A stretch of DNA of 44,596 nt from Bacteroidetes bacterium ADurb.Bin012 (GTDB lineage: Bacteria; Bacteroidota; Bacteroidia; Bacteroidales; TTA-H9): the NCBI GenBank assembly GCA_002071415.1, contig MWFC01000015.1, positions 1 to 44,596 on the forward strand, given 5' to 3'. Shown piece by piece: positions 27,901 to 34,770 of this stretch. The notes under the pieces are model-generated. The model worked only from the letters and a program-made list of their open reading frames with translations. It was not told the DNA's origin and did no database searches. Made by a program: the position numbers and the translations under genes. Position 1 is the stretch's first letter, and every line of letters begins with the position of its first letter.

Positions 27901-29131
27901 AAGAATAAATTCCATATAAGGAACTTGAACCTGTTACGGTAATATTGCTGAAATTATTGTTTTGTATATTCTCCGAACCAGAAGTGGGAGATCCATAGTT
28001 GTAATAACAATAAAACGAACCACTTGCACCAGTCCGATTGATGCTCCCACTTATGGAATTGTTATTGATATTCACTTCGGGAGTACCATTACTGGCGTAA
28101 ATGAGATACACAGTCCCCGTAGAAGAAAGCGTTCCGGCAGCAAAGGTATTATTGTTGAAGGCTTCACTGGTAACTGTATTTGCATTATAAATAAAATAAG
28201 TTAACGATGAAGCCGAATTATTTGCCAAGGTAAAGGCATTATAATTCCCTTTGACTATTCCACTTACTGTAGAATAAAATACCCCATAAAGGGTTGATCC
28301 ATGCGTGGCACTGGTTATCGTGTTGTATTCAACCGTCGGATTGTTTACATAAATAAAGTAAATACCATAAGTTGCCGAAACATTCCCACCTCCAAAATTG
28401 GTAATGGTATTCTCCGCACCCAATTGCCCAATGGTAATGTCCGAATCGTAAAAACCAGTAGCACTTGAACCTCTAATGTAAATTCCCGCATGTACATTGG
28501 TAATGGTATTCCCACTTATAACAATATTGGAATTAATACCTGAGGTGGAAGTAACCGTAACCCCTGTTACTGCTGAAGGAGAGGTTGGCCCATTGCTTAT
28601 ATAAATGCCAATGACATAAGCACTCGTTCCCTTGGTCATCGTAACTGTAGAATTCTTAATGGTTACATATTGACACCCATCCGTCCCTGAAGGCTTGAAT
28701 GTGTAATAACCATACTCTATTCCCTGATTATTAGCCGTAAGGTCAATTCCATTAAAAGTGATATAGTCGGTACCGCTTAATTTGATGATGGCATCACCAT
28801 CAGCACTTAAACTTGAAGTAGATATTGTACCAGCATCCATCCGTGTAATTAAAGGATTAGCCCCTGTACCGCTCTTTTGAAACACAATAGGCGCAGTAGA
28901 CGTTCCTGTCGCAGTAATCGTAAGCGTAGTTGTCGCACTTTCTGTGTGTCCAGCCAGTACATTGAATGTAACCCCAGGAGCAACAACTCCTGAAGTATTG
29001 AGTGCATCAATTGCAGCCGCAATAGTGGCATAGTTGCCTCCTGAACCTACAGTATAAGTTCCTGATAACTGACTCCAGAGAGAACCAGATACCAACAGCA
29101 ACACAAAAAGAAGAGTAATTGGTTTTTTCAT
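21992..29131 (-). CDS. Giant T9SS-exported surface protein with beta-helix, FN3 and PKD-like repeats
   Basis: A 2379-residue protein starting with a clear signal peptide (MKKPITLLFVLLLVSGSLWS). About 22-730 is a parallel beta-helix rich in Asn/Gly/Ser/Thr, opening with YTVGSGGNYATIAAAIDAL. About 735-850 is an Ig-like region and about 860-1395 a second beta-helix opened by a near-identical block (YIIGSGGAYSTLNAAISDL). About 1402-1700 holds three FN3-like repeats (ITSSAATLNGTVNANG, then FEWGLTTSYGNTV). About 1700-2215 holds six PKD-like repeats of about 85 residues, each with two cysteines. After one more Ig-like unit, residues about 2290-2379 form a T9SS type A sorting domain (FKVYPIPNDGRF...YLPSGVYTVTL...RRIVISK). 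It is probably anchored or released at the cell surface as an adhesin or matrix protein; no enzyme motif is visible. Confidence 0.88.
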   Translation of the reverse strand: MKKPITLLFVLLLVSGSLWSQLSGTYTVGSGGNYATIAAAIDALNTSGVVAPGVTFNVLAGHTESATTTLTITATGTSTAPIVFQKSGTGANPLITRMDAGTISTSSLSADGDAIIKLSGTDYITFNGIDLTANNQGIEYGYYTFKPSGTDGCQYVTIKNSTVTMTKGTSAYVIGIYISNGPTSPSAVTGVTVTSTSGINSNIVISGNTITNVHAGIYIRGSSATGFYDSDITIGQLGAENTITNFGGGNVSATYGIYFIYVNNPTVEYNTITSATHGSTLYGVFYSTVSGIVKGNYNAFTLANNSASSLTYFIYNANTVTSEAFNNNTFAAGTLSSTGTVYLIYASNGTPEVNINNNSISGSINRTGASGSFYCYYNYGSPTSGSENIQNNNFSNITVTGSSSLYGIYSYTSTSVSTRTCSGNTLSNWTVGTGSTYGYYLLSTIDNNIYNNIFYHVNVGGAVYALRFTGTNPNVYNNIISDITTSGSSVYGIYDAGTGISQVYNNQVNKLFSNATSVTMDGIYITGATTNYVFNNIVGELKVPFSGSTIGLVGIYISGGSSIGLYYNTVYLDATSTGTNFGSSAVSVSTTPVIEMINNIFVNNSTPNGTGLTVAYRRSSTTLTSYSVTSNNNNFYAGTPSASNLIFYDGTNSLQTLDQYKAFVAPRDISSVTELSPFVNVSTSPYDLHLKTTVPTQMESGGKPVTTPSITTDFDGDLRNSSTPDIGADEGNFILLDIKGPLISYTPLLNTPSTINRNFEVAITDLSGVPTSGIGQPRLYWKINNGTYSTVTPGSVSGSNYTFFFGSGVVLGDTVRYYIVAQDNIGNVSVSPSVGASGLTSNPPAASTPPTSPSYYVIVGAPLCGDYIIGSGGAYSTLNAAISDLNNRGLSCPVRFLLNDVTLDIGTSSLNINIQNENKPSGTNTVTIKPNAGVTPTIQGTVDSGPVLNVQDNYIIIDGSNAAGGTTRDMTITNLSTTVPQVVRIASTTSTPTSNTTLKNCNIINGANTSTAVIIYNADGTGGYFSNITIQNNSIQKAYIGIYAMAAVAAGNGNGLLIKQNDLNASGTNSIRLVGIYVQGVDGATINNNNIGNINNTIDASNCFGIWLATGTVNTLIENNIIDGVSNTSSATRGIGVSSGNANANITITDNVISNITTSSYYTPYGIYIYSTTTGVNIIGNNLSTVLNSNTGGYGARGISVITGQANGSYNLINNAVSDVKCTGDASLTYWGIGISLEGATGGANIYHNSVNLSGTYAGYTSSTVSAALYLGTGTGGYDIRNNILVNTYDNTGSSSDKSYAIYAAGTSAILTNINYNDYYVSGTPGVIGYLGAGQTSFTDWQTATGQDGASINIDPIFTSATNLLPTNNSMNNLGVYLSTVTNDINGILRTNPPDMGAYEFGEDPQVITTTASPLTYNAATLNGSFNAAGTTFNTFFDYGLTTALGNTVSGSPAQVTGNTAIAVSAGISGLLPSTTYYFRARGVTMGGLTVYGNTVSFTTTVPPPIVTTEAATSITSSAATLNGTVNANGGSATVEFEWGLTTSYGNTVTAVQSPVSGSVVTPVSAGITGLMPNTLYNFRVKATNEGGTTYGDNLTFTTAAAPPVAVTNAATSITANSATLNGTVTANNSNTTVTFEWGTTTAYGNTINATPNTVTGLTPTDVSANLTGLNPGITYHYRVKAVNVAGTAYGNDMTFLTGCPMPGAAGAISGPTSVCQSSTGNVYTVAAIVNATGYSWTVPSGATITAGANTNTITVSYGASAVSGNVSVYGTNSCGSGASSSLAVTVNPRPVPTISGPATVCAGTSGNVYTTQTGMSNYTWTVSAGGTITAGQGSNSVTVTWNTAGGQNVTVTYTNAAGCSASTPATYNVTVNALPTPTISGNTNLCQGSTGVNYTTQSGMTNYVWAVSSGGNITGGQGTNAITVNWNGSGAQTVSVNYINASGCTASSPSVLNVTVNPTPTPSINGPANPCLSPNYYDYFTEAGMSNYQWTVSSGGSIYSGQGTANLRVIWNTTGLQSISVSYVSPQGCMMPGPYSKTIFVQPLPNAAGAITGSGEVCAGESGVVYSVGNILNATSYQWTVPGGATIVSGQGSNTITVNFASNAISGEVSVAGMNGCGLGVPSFLAVIVKPLPGVAGTIAGHPNVCQGATNVTYSVAPIANASGYVWSLPVGASITAGANTNSIKVSFSENAVSGNISVYGTNACGNGISSPEFFVTVNPIPPTPTITVSNYTLTSSAPEGNQWYLNGVPIPDATGQSYTATETGNYYVIVTLNGCSSAPSNTILVIIEGMISLDHNSFKVYPIPNDGRFTIELVLQKSGIYTLEIFNSLGLRVYSSEIYVDGKHILPMDLSYLPSGVYTVTLFNTQLNAVRRIVISK

Positions 29132-29611
29132 AAGAGGTTGATTTTAAAATGATTATGGAATGGAATGCTATTAAGTTAAAGGGAAAGAAAAAGTAAATTA
29201 TTGGATAGTTATACTAAAAAATTGGCGATAAAAGTAAGCCATTAAATTGGATTTGTCAATAGTTTTAGAAAAAAATTTATAAAAAAACAAGATTTTGAAG
29301 ATGAAATATCAGAACATTGGAAAATAATAAATTAACGAAAGTTGCTTACAGGATATCAAATAATAGCAGACAATAAGCACATCCACACCAGGCATCCCTC
29401 TCGGCGTCCGAAATAAGTTAGTCATTATTGCCGGCTTTCCTCTTTTAATCACCATCCATTTTTAATCACCATCCATCTTGCACTATATATCACCTGATCA
29501 CAGAACTCTTATCCCGCCATACTTTTTTCTTTTCGGGAATCACCATTCCCCCATCTCACAAATTAGCAAAGATGATAAAAAAATCACACCATTGTAATTT
29601 ATCGACTTGGC
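29132..29611. other. Intergenic region upstream of the giant surface-protein gene
   Basis: 480 bases with no credible gene. It contains a 17-bp perfect tandem duplication at 29443-29476. On the minus strand TACTTTTA, about 100 bases before the giant gene, is a near-match to the -7 consensus. No terminator for the S46 gene (ending at 29612) is obvious. Confidence 0.4.
29443..29476. repeat. 17-bp perfect tandem duplication
   Basis: TTTTAATCACCATCCAT occurs twice back to back (29443-29459 and 29460-29476). Confidence 0.9.
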
Positions 29612-31771
29612 TTACCGCTCGTACTCAATTTTCAGCTCACGCATTATATGATTACTCCGGGCATATTTATCGATAAGAAACAATACGTAGCGAATATCCA
29701 CATTAATGGTACGTTGAAGTTCAGGTTCATAAGCAATATCACCGCTCATAGCCTCCCAATTCCCATCGAATGCCAGCCCAATTAATTCTCCTTTCCCATT
29801 TAAAACTGGACTCCCACTGTTTCCACCCGTAATATCATTATTGGTAAGAAAACAAGCAACAACAGTATCGTTTTTATAATAAGGCGAAAAGTCCTTACGG
29901 TTAAAAACCTCTTTCAATCGTTGAGGAATTTGAAAATCAGGATTCGAAGGTTCTTCTTTTTCCAAAATCCCGAAATGTGTCGTAAAATAACTATACTCGA
30001 TAGCATCGGCCGCCTGATAATCCAATACCTGACCATAGGTAAGACGCATGGTTTGATTGGCATCGGGATAGAACGGATTACCAGCTCCCATTTGCTGAAT
30101 GCCTTCCATATATAGCCGTTTGCTTCTTTTTAATTGATCTTTAGCCTGAATGTTCATTGCTTCGATTTTCCTGCTGATTTCTCTAAAAGCCAGGGCAAGC
30201 TGATAGACAGGATCATCCTTAAGGGATGAAGCTGAGGGATTTAACAGAAATTTCGAAAAAGCTTCCATACTCGAAAACATCGATTTTTCATACACTTCAT
30301 CTGCATATTTGTCCCACTGGCCTTTATATTTTTTATTGGCATTCGAAAGAATGTTCGGAATGAAACCAGGGTCTATGTCATTATAATACATATTCATCAT
30401 AGCAGCAAAAAGTTTCTTATCCGTTGCAAGGTCGAAGTTTTTGAAGAAAGAATCACCCATTCCCTTGGCGTTAGTATGAAGATTGGCTGCGTTAATGTCT
30501 TTACTATCTTTCATCTCAGTAGAAGCAAGGGATGCGAATCGAGAAGCAAAGGCAATGATTTCAGGGCCAAAGGCAGCCTCTCTGATGTAAACGCTAGGTT
30601 TTGCCGTTTGGTTGAGTAGTCTGTAGGCCTGTTCAAAGCTATCGAGAACTTCACCATATCTGTTAAATCGGTAAGTATCGGCCGCTATCCACTCGGCAAA
30701 TTCCTTTTCCTGTTGTTTTTTCTTTTCATAGATTTTTAATCGTTTCAGACCCTTGTTTTGGCCGATGTAATATTTCCAATAATTAGAAATGCTAGCGTAT
30801 TTGGCAGCATATTTTATTCTGATTTCATCGCTCGTTGCCATGCTGTTTCGAATGATTTCGAGTTTCTTGTCGCGTATTTTTACTATGGAAGGATTTGTGA
30901 TATTCAAAGCCTGATCCACTCCCCAAGAAGTAATGTATCGGTCGGTACGACCTGGATAGCCCATAATCATGGTAAAATCTCCTTCTTTAATCCCTCCGGC
31001 ATTAATAGTAAGGAATCGATTGGTTTTCAGAGGAATATTATTTACCTGATAGGTAGTAGGTTTTCCGCTTGGGCTAGTATAAATTCTAAAGACGGAAAAA
31101 TCGCCCGTATGCCGAGGCCACATCCAGTTATCGGTATCTCCTCCAAATTTTCCTATTGCAGTAGGAGGAGCTCCCACCAGGCGAATATCTTTATAAGATT
31201 GATATACAAAAAGATAAAACTGATTCCCGGCATAAAACTCTTTCACAACTCCACCCAACCCGTCCTGAGCCGGAATAGCCTCGAGAATATGTTTCTCATT
31301 GATTTTCAAAACGGAATCACGCTGAGTTTCGGGCATTTCTTCATCAACTCCTTCGAGCATATCATGTGTAACATCCTGAACAAACATAAGAAATTGGACC
31401 GTGAGACCAGATATTGGGATTTCTTCCTTGTAACTTCTTGCCCAGAAACCTTCCTTCAAATAATCGTTTTCAACGGAACTCGAACTCTGAATCGCCCCAA
31501 AACCACAATGATGATTGGTAAAAACCAAACCATCTGCCGATACGACTTCGCCCGTGCATCCACGGCCAAAAATTACTATGGCATCCTTCAGGCTCGAATG
31601 GTTAATGCTGTAAATATCTTCGGCCGAAAGCTTAAGCCCCATGGATTGCATGCGTACAATCTGAAGCTGATCGAGTAAATAAGGAAGCCACATTCCTTCA
31701 TCAGCATAAAGGCCAGTACAAAAAACACAACAAGCTATCAGGGTTAAATACAGTTTTTTAATAAAAATCAT
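29612..31771 (-). CDS. S46 family dipeptidyl peptidase (DPP7-like)
   Basis: A 719-residue secreted serine peptidase that removes dipeptides from the N-termini of oligopeptides, used by asaccharolytic Bacteroidetes for peptide nutrition. A signal peptide ends near GLYA-DEGMW. The chymotrypsin-type triad is visible: His in VFTNHHCGFGAIQ (87/88), Asp224 in RHTGDFSVF and Ser652 in GGNSGSP; length is normal for S46. Eighteen residues after the Ser lies Gly670 (FDGNWEAM). In Porphyromonas, Gly at this position marks DPP7 (hydrophobic P1) and Arg marks DPP11 (acidic P1), so this is probably DPP7-type. The ATG at 31771 replaces a TTG two codons upstream. It lies 15 bases after manC. Confidence 0.92.
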   Translation of the reverse strand: MIFIKKLYLTLIACCVFCTGLYADEGMWLPYLLDQLQIVRMQSMGLKLSAEDIYSINHSSLKDAIVIFGRGCTGEVVSADGLVFTNHHCGFGAIQSSSSVENDYLKEGFWARSYKEEIPISGLTVQFLMFVQDVTHDMLEGVDEEMPETQRDSVLKINEKHILEAIPAQDGLGGVVKEFYAGNQFYLFVYQSYKDIRLVGAPPTAIGKFGGDTDNWMWPRHTGDFSVFRIYTSPSGKPTTYQVNNIPLKTNRFLTINAGGIKEGDFTMIMGYPGRTDRYITSWGVDQALNITNPSIVKIRDKKLEIIRNSMATSDEIRIKYAAKYASISNYWKYYIGQNKGLKRLKIYEKKKQQEKEFAEWIAADTYRFNRYGEVLDSFEQAYRLLNQTAKPSVYIREAAFGPEIIAFASRFASLASTEMKDSKDINAANLHTNAKGMGDSFFKNFDLATDKKLFAAMMNMYYNDIDPGFIPNILSNANKKYKGQWDKYADEVYEKSMFSSMEAFSKFLLNPSASSLKDDPVYQLALAFREISRKIEAMNIQAKDQLKRSKRLYMEGIQQMGAGNPFYPDANQTMRLTYGQVLDYQAADAIEYSYFTTHFGILEKEEPSNPDFQIPQRLKEVFNRKDFSPYYKNDTVVACFLTNNDITGGNSGSPVLNGKGELIGLAFDGNWEAMSGDIAYEPELQRTINVDIRYVLFLIDKYARSNHIMRELKIEYER

Positions 31772-31786
31772 ATTCAAGATCTTTGA

Positions 31787-32881
31787 TTACCGTTTAAGAT
31801 TAATATATTTTCTCGATTTTAAATCATTCACTATGCTACGGATCTGCTGTTCATCATTCTTATTGCAAATCAGCAACATTCCTTCGTCTTCCACCACAAT
31901 ACAATTGTTCAATCCCTGTATTACTACAAGCTTTTCATCTGGTACATGAATGATGCAATTATGTGTATCGTAGCTCATAACTTGATTTCCAACGATGGAG
32001 TTTCCATCTGAATCTTTCTGACGTACTTCATACAATGAAGCCCAGGTTCCCAAATCAGACCAGCCGAAATCCGACATCAGCGTATAAACGTTATCGGCTT
32101 TTTCCATTACGCCATAATCAATGGAGATGCTTTTGCAATGGGTATAAACATGTTCGATGAATGCTTTTTCTTCGGGGGTATTGAAAATCTCTTTCCCCTC
32201 GTTGAATAGGGAGGCAACTTCGGGCAGATAAGCTTCGAGGGCTTGGAGAATCGTCTGCAGGTTCCAGATAAAGATGCCTGCATTCCACAGAAAATCACCG
32301 CTGGCAAGGAAAGCTCTTGCAAGTTCAAGATTGGGTTTTTCGGTAAAGGTTTTAACTTTCTTGATACGAGAATCTACTCCGGGAATAATTTCATCAACAA
32401 ATTGAATATAACCATAGCCCGTATCGGGCCTGCTTGGCTGAATACCCAGCGTAAGAAGCCAGTTGTGTTCTCTTACAGTCCTTAATGCAGTTCCAATGAC
32501 TTCGTGAAACCTTTGCATATCTTGAATAATATGATCGGAAGGAGCAACCACAATATTAGCCGAGGGATTGATACTTGCAATATGATAACTGGCAAAAGCA
32601 ATACATGGAGCGGTATTGCGTCCCGATGGTTCGCACAAAATATTCTCGGGAGGTAGTTCTGGAAGTTGTTCCCTTACCATTGAAAAATATTCTTCGTTCG
32701 TGACCACAAAAATATTTTGCGTTAAGCATAAGGGCTTAAACCTTTGGAAAGTTTGCTGGATAAGTGTTTGCCCAGTTCCAAGAATATCTATGAATTGCTT
32801 GGGATGATCGGCACGACTAATGGGCCAGAAACGCGTTCCAATGCCACCTGCCATAATTACACAATAATCATTTGGATTCAT
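31787..32881 (-). CDS. manC: Mannose-1-phosphate guanylyltransferase
   Basis: A 364-residue cytosolic nucleotidyltransferase making GDP-mannose from mannose-1-phosphate and GTP. The signature MAGGIGTRFWPISRADHPKQF is at the N-terminus, with EPSGRNTAPCIAFA, VAPSDHII, GYGYIQF, FTEKP and WNAGIFIWN further on. It is of the short, single-domain type without the isomerase domain. GDP-mannose would supply the polyprenol-phosphate mannose synthase encoded at 18002. It is transcribed with the S46 gene downstream; a TACATTTG element lies upstream at 32914-32921. Confidence 0.93.
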   Translation of the reverse strand: MNPNDYCVIMAGGIGTRFWPISRADHPKQFIDILGTGQTLIQQTFQRFKPLCLTQNIFVVTNEEYFSMVREQLPELPPENILCEPSGRNTAPCIAFASYHIASINPSANIVVAPSDHIIQDMQRFHEVIGTALRTVREHNWLLTLGIQPSRPDTGYGYIQFVDEIIPGVDSRIKKVKTFTEKPNLELARAFLASGDFLWNAGIFIWNLQTILQALEAYLPEVASLFNEGKEIFNTPEEKAFIEHVYTHCKSISIDYGVMEKADNVYTLMSDFGWSDLGTWASLYEVRQKDSDGNSIVGNQVMSYDTHNCIIHVPDEKLVVIQGLNNCIVVEDEGMLLICNKNDEQQIRSIVNDLKSRKYINLKR

Positions 32882-32913
32882 TTCGCAATAATTTTATTTT
32901 TTGGCTGTTTGTG

Positions 32914-32942
32914 CAAATGTAACCATTTCATTTTTCTACAAA
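32914..32942 (-). promoter_or_regulatory. Promoter upstream of manC
   Basis: On the minus strand TTTG (32939-32942), 17 bases, TACATTTG (32914-32921), about 32 bases before the manC ATG. It overlaps the 3' end of the SprT-like gene. Confidence 0.45.
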
Positions 32943-33565
32943 TAAGGTTTTACAAAAACGGAAGAACTCATCCTATAAATCGTTCCTGTTTTAAGTTCTT
33001 GACAAAGTATAACATTGCCCTGACGGCTTATACATTGAAACGACCTCCCAGAGAGAAAAAATTTGCTTGAAACCGGCAAAGTACCCAGTTCGACCTTATA
33101 GCGATTTTGTTCGATTCCATTATACCTTTCAAGAATTTTACTCAATTTTTTATCGGCATAAGCGGAACCATAACGGCTCTTCAAATGTGCACCGAAAGCT
33201 GCCTTGACATCTAAGGGGAAAATATCATCACGAAGAAAAGGCATCGAAATTTCGCAGAAAGCAGCATGCCATTCCTTCCCGTGAGGTCTTACCTCTGTTT
33301 TGAATCTTTCCTGAACCAGCAAATGGGCAAATTCATGTAAAAGAGTGATTAAAAACTGATAGCGGTTGAGATTGATATTTATGCTGATGCGATGCCTGTT
33401 ATTCTTTGTATTGTATAAATAATCGCCCAATCTTCCACTGCGGGGATATGTTACCACCAAATCGACCTGAAAACGGAACAATAGATCAACAACCTGATGA
33501 AGGGCAGCTTCAGGCAATAAAGGCGCCAGATTTTTCTCGATTGAACTCCGTTCCCTTATCGTCAT
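32936..33565 (-). CDS. SprT-like zinc metalloprotease domain protein
   Basis: A 209-residue protein with the zinc-binding HEFAH motif (77-81) inside a helix after a beta-rich stretch, then HGKEWH (95-100) with the third ligand. This is the SprT/SPRTN/Wss1 layout. Eukaryotic SprT members digest proteins crosslinked to DNA; bacterial members are mostly uncharacterised. The C-terminal 70 residues (YKVELGTLPVSSKFFLSGRSFQCISRQGNVILCQEL) may form a small beta-rich module. Its start overlaps a small lipoprotein gene by 56 bases, and a SRAP gene lies just upstream on the same strand. manC lies downstream. Confidence 0.82.
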   Translation of the reverse strand: MTIRERSSIEKNLAPLLPEAALHQVVDLLFRFQVDLVVTYPRSGRLGDYLYNTKNNRHRISININLNRYQFLITLLHEFAHLLVQERFKTEVRPHGKEWHAAFCEISMPFLRDDIFPLDVKAAFGAHLKSRYGSAYADKKLSKILERYNGIEQNRYKVELGTLPVSSKFFLSGRSFQCISRQGNVILCQELKTGTIYRMSSSVFVKPYL

Positions 33566-33764
33566 AAATCATTGGGTTTACAACTCTCACTTGAGTAAAC
33601 GACGGGCAGTCGCAATCTCCTGATTTCTTTTTTGTCTTTCTGTGCTGGGCCTTGCTCGAAGTCTGGCAAGAAACAACCCATACGAAAAGAAAAATCATAC
33701 CTAAAAACCTTAGCCCTAATACTATTGTATGTGTTTTCAAATAATTTCGCAACGGTTTCTTCAT
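33510..33764 (-). CDS. Small lipoprotein overlapping the SprT-like gene
   Basis: An 84-residue frame starting at ATG 33764. Residues 1-31 form a signal with a basic n-region, a hydrophobic core and a lipobox (FVWVVSC, Cys about 31). A Lys-rich linker (QHRKTKKKSG), then CDCPSF and a short tail follow. The 3' end overlaps the SprT-like gene by 56 bases in another frame, suggesting coupled translation. I recognise no family; short lipoproteins ending in a CDCP-type motif are seen in Bacteroidetes, but the function is unknown. The frame is open further upstream, which is ignored because the lipoprotein signal sets the start. Confidence 0.55.
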   Translation of the reverse strand: MKKPLRNYLKTHTIVLGLRFLGMIFLFVWVVSCQTSSKAQHRKTKKKSGDCDCPSFTQVRVVNPMIYDDKGTEFNREKSGAFIA

Positions 33765-33837
33765 GAAAAATATTTCCTTTATAGTAAATTTCCATTTAAT
33801 TAACCACAAACGCCGAAAATTATTATGATCGCAAGAA

Positions 33838-34668
33838 TTAATCGCTGGATGAAATTTCATCTTCTGGCAGGTGGTCAGAAAAATTCTGTTTGGGGTTTCC
33901 CATACCTGAGCGCTGGAGATAAGATTTCACCTGCAGGTCATCTTCGGGTACGACAGGCGGCCCAATTGGGGAAATCAGTTTGGCGCCTTCAGCCTTGGGA
34001 GATTTAATAACCGGACTTATAGGATAAGCATTCATCAAAGAAGCGTCATAGGGTTCAAGCATGGCAGTCATGTCGGAAAGTGGCAAGCTAAGATCGAGCC
34101 ATTTCCTTTCTTCAGCAGGGGTTAGAATAACCGGCATGCGACTATGGGGAAGCTTCAATAAAAGTTCGTTAGCTACAGTGGTAATGATGGCAAAAGAACG
34201 CACAATTTCTCCAGTTTCCGGATTTTTCCACTCGTCCCAAATACCTGCCATAGCAAAAGGTCGAACTTTATTCCGGAGATATACTACGAATGGCTTATTC
34301 AACTTTTCCTGGATAGTTCCTTCGATAAAAGCATCGGCAATCACCAAGCAGCGTTGTGAGCGGATAGGCCTGCGAAAGGCAGGTTTTTCTATAATTCCTT
34401 TCGCACCCTTGTAATGTGGTAAATTTTCGCTATTGTGATCTCCTTCGGCTCTGGCATTGATGAAAAATTTATCGGTCTTCGACCAGAACGGCGTTATACC
34501 AAAACGCATCAATTGCAAATGATGAGGATCATCGCTGCCGATAATGGGAACCCAAGCACCTGCAGAAATATTGTATTGAGGCTTTAAAAGAGTATCGAAT
34601 GCAGCGGTTACATTGAACCTTTTTTCGATATTTTCGAGTTTCTGCACCAAAATATACCTTCCACACAT
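33838..34668 (-). CDS. SRAP domain protein (YedK/HMCES family)
   Basis: A 276-residue SOS-response-associated-peptidase-family protein. SRAP proteins bind abasic sites in single-stranded DNA and form a covalent thiazolidine link through Cys2. Here Cys2 directly follows Met (MCGRYILVQ), and the other active-site residues fit: Asn71 in FINARAE, Glu116 in ADAFIEG and His175 in PHSRMPVIL. The usual FYEW segment reads FIEG, but the Glu is kept. About 45 residues beyond the core form a polar C-terminal tail. It is the first gene of a same-strand group with the small lipoprotein and the SprT-like gene. Confidence 0.9.
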   Translation of the reverse strand: MCGRYILVQKLENIEKRFNVTAAFDTLLKPQYNISAGAWVPIIGSDDPHHLQLMRFGITPFWSKTDKFFINARAEGDHNSENLPHYKGAKGIIEKPAFRRPIRSQRCLVIADAFIEGTIQEKLNKPFVVYLRNKVRPFAMAGIWDEWKNPETGEIVRSFAIITTVANELLLKLPHSRMPVILTPAEERKWLDLSLPLSDMTAMLEPYDASLMNAYPISPVIKSPKAEGAKLISPIGPPVVPEDDLQVKSYLQRSGMGNPKQNFSDHLPEDEISSSD

Positions 34669-34728
34669 TCTTTCCGAAGAATTGAATTTGAAAAAGTAAA
34701 ATTAAACCAAAAGCCAAAAGTTTATGAT

Positions 34729-34736
34729 TAAATTTG
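34729..34736 (+). promoter_or_regulatory. -7 element upstream of the nitroreductase gene
   Basis: TAAATTTG, 35 bases before ATG 34771, matching TAnnTTTG. Confidence 0.4.
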
Positions 34737-34770
34737 TATTTTTATTCGATAATCATTAAAAATTAAAAAC

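Noticed and set aside
22299..28204. Several 60-107-codon frames on both strands inside the giant surface-protein gene
   Set aside because: They arise from the low-complexity, repeat-rich coding sequence of the giant gene and show Cys/Trp/Arg-rich compositions typical of out-of-frame reading.
30758..31678. A 306-codon open frame on the plus strand inside the S46 peptidase gene
   Set aside because: It is antisense to a gene with a complete catalytic triad and family-wide motifs, and its translation has no domain or plausible start context.
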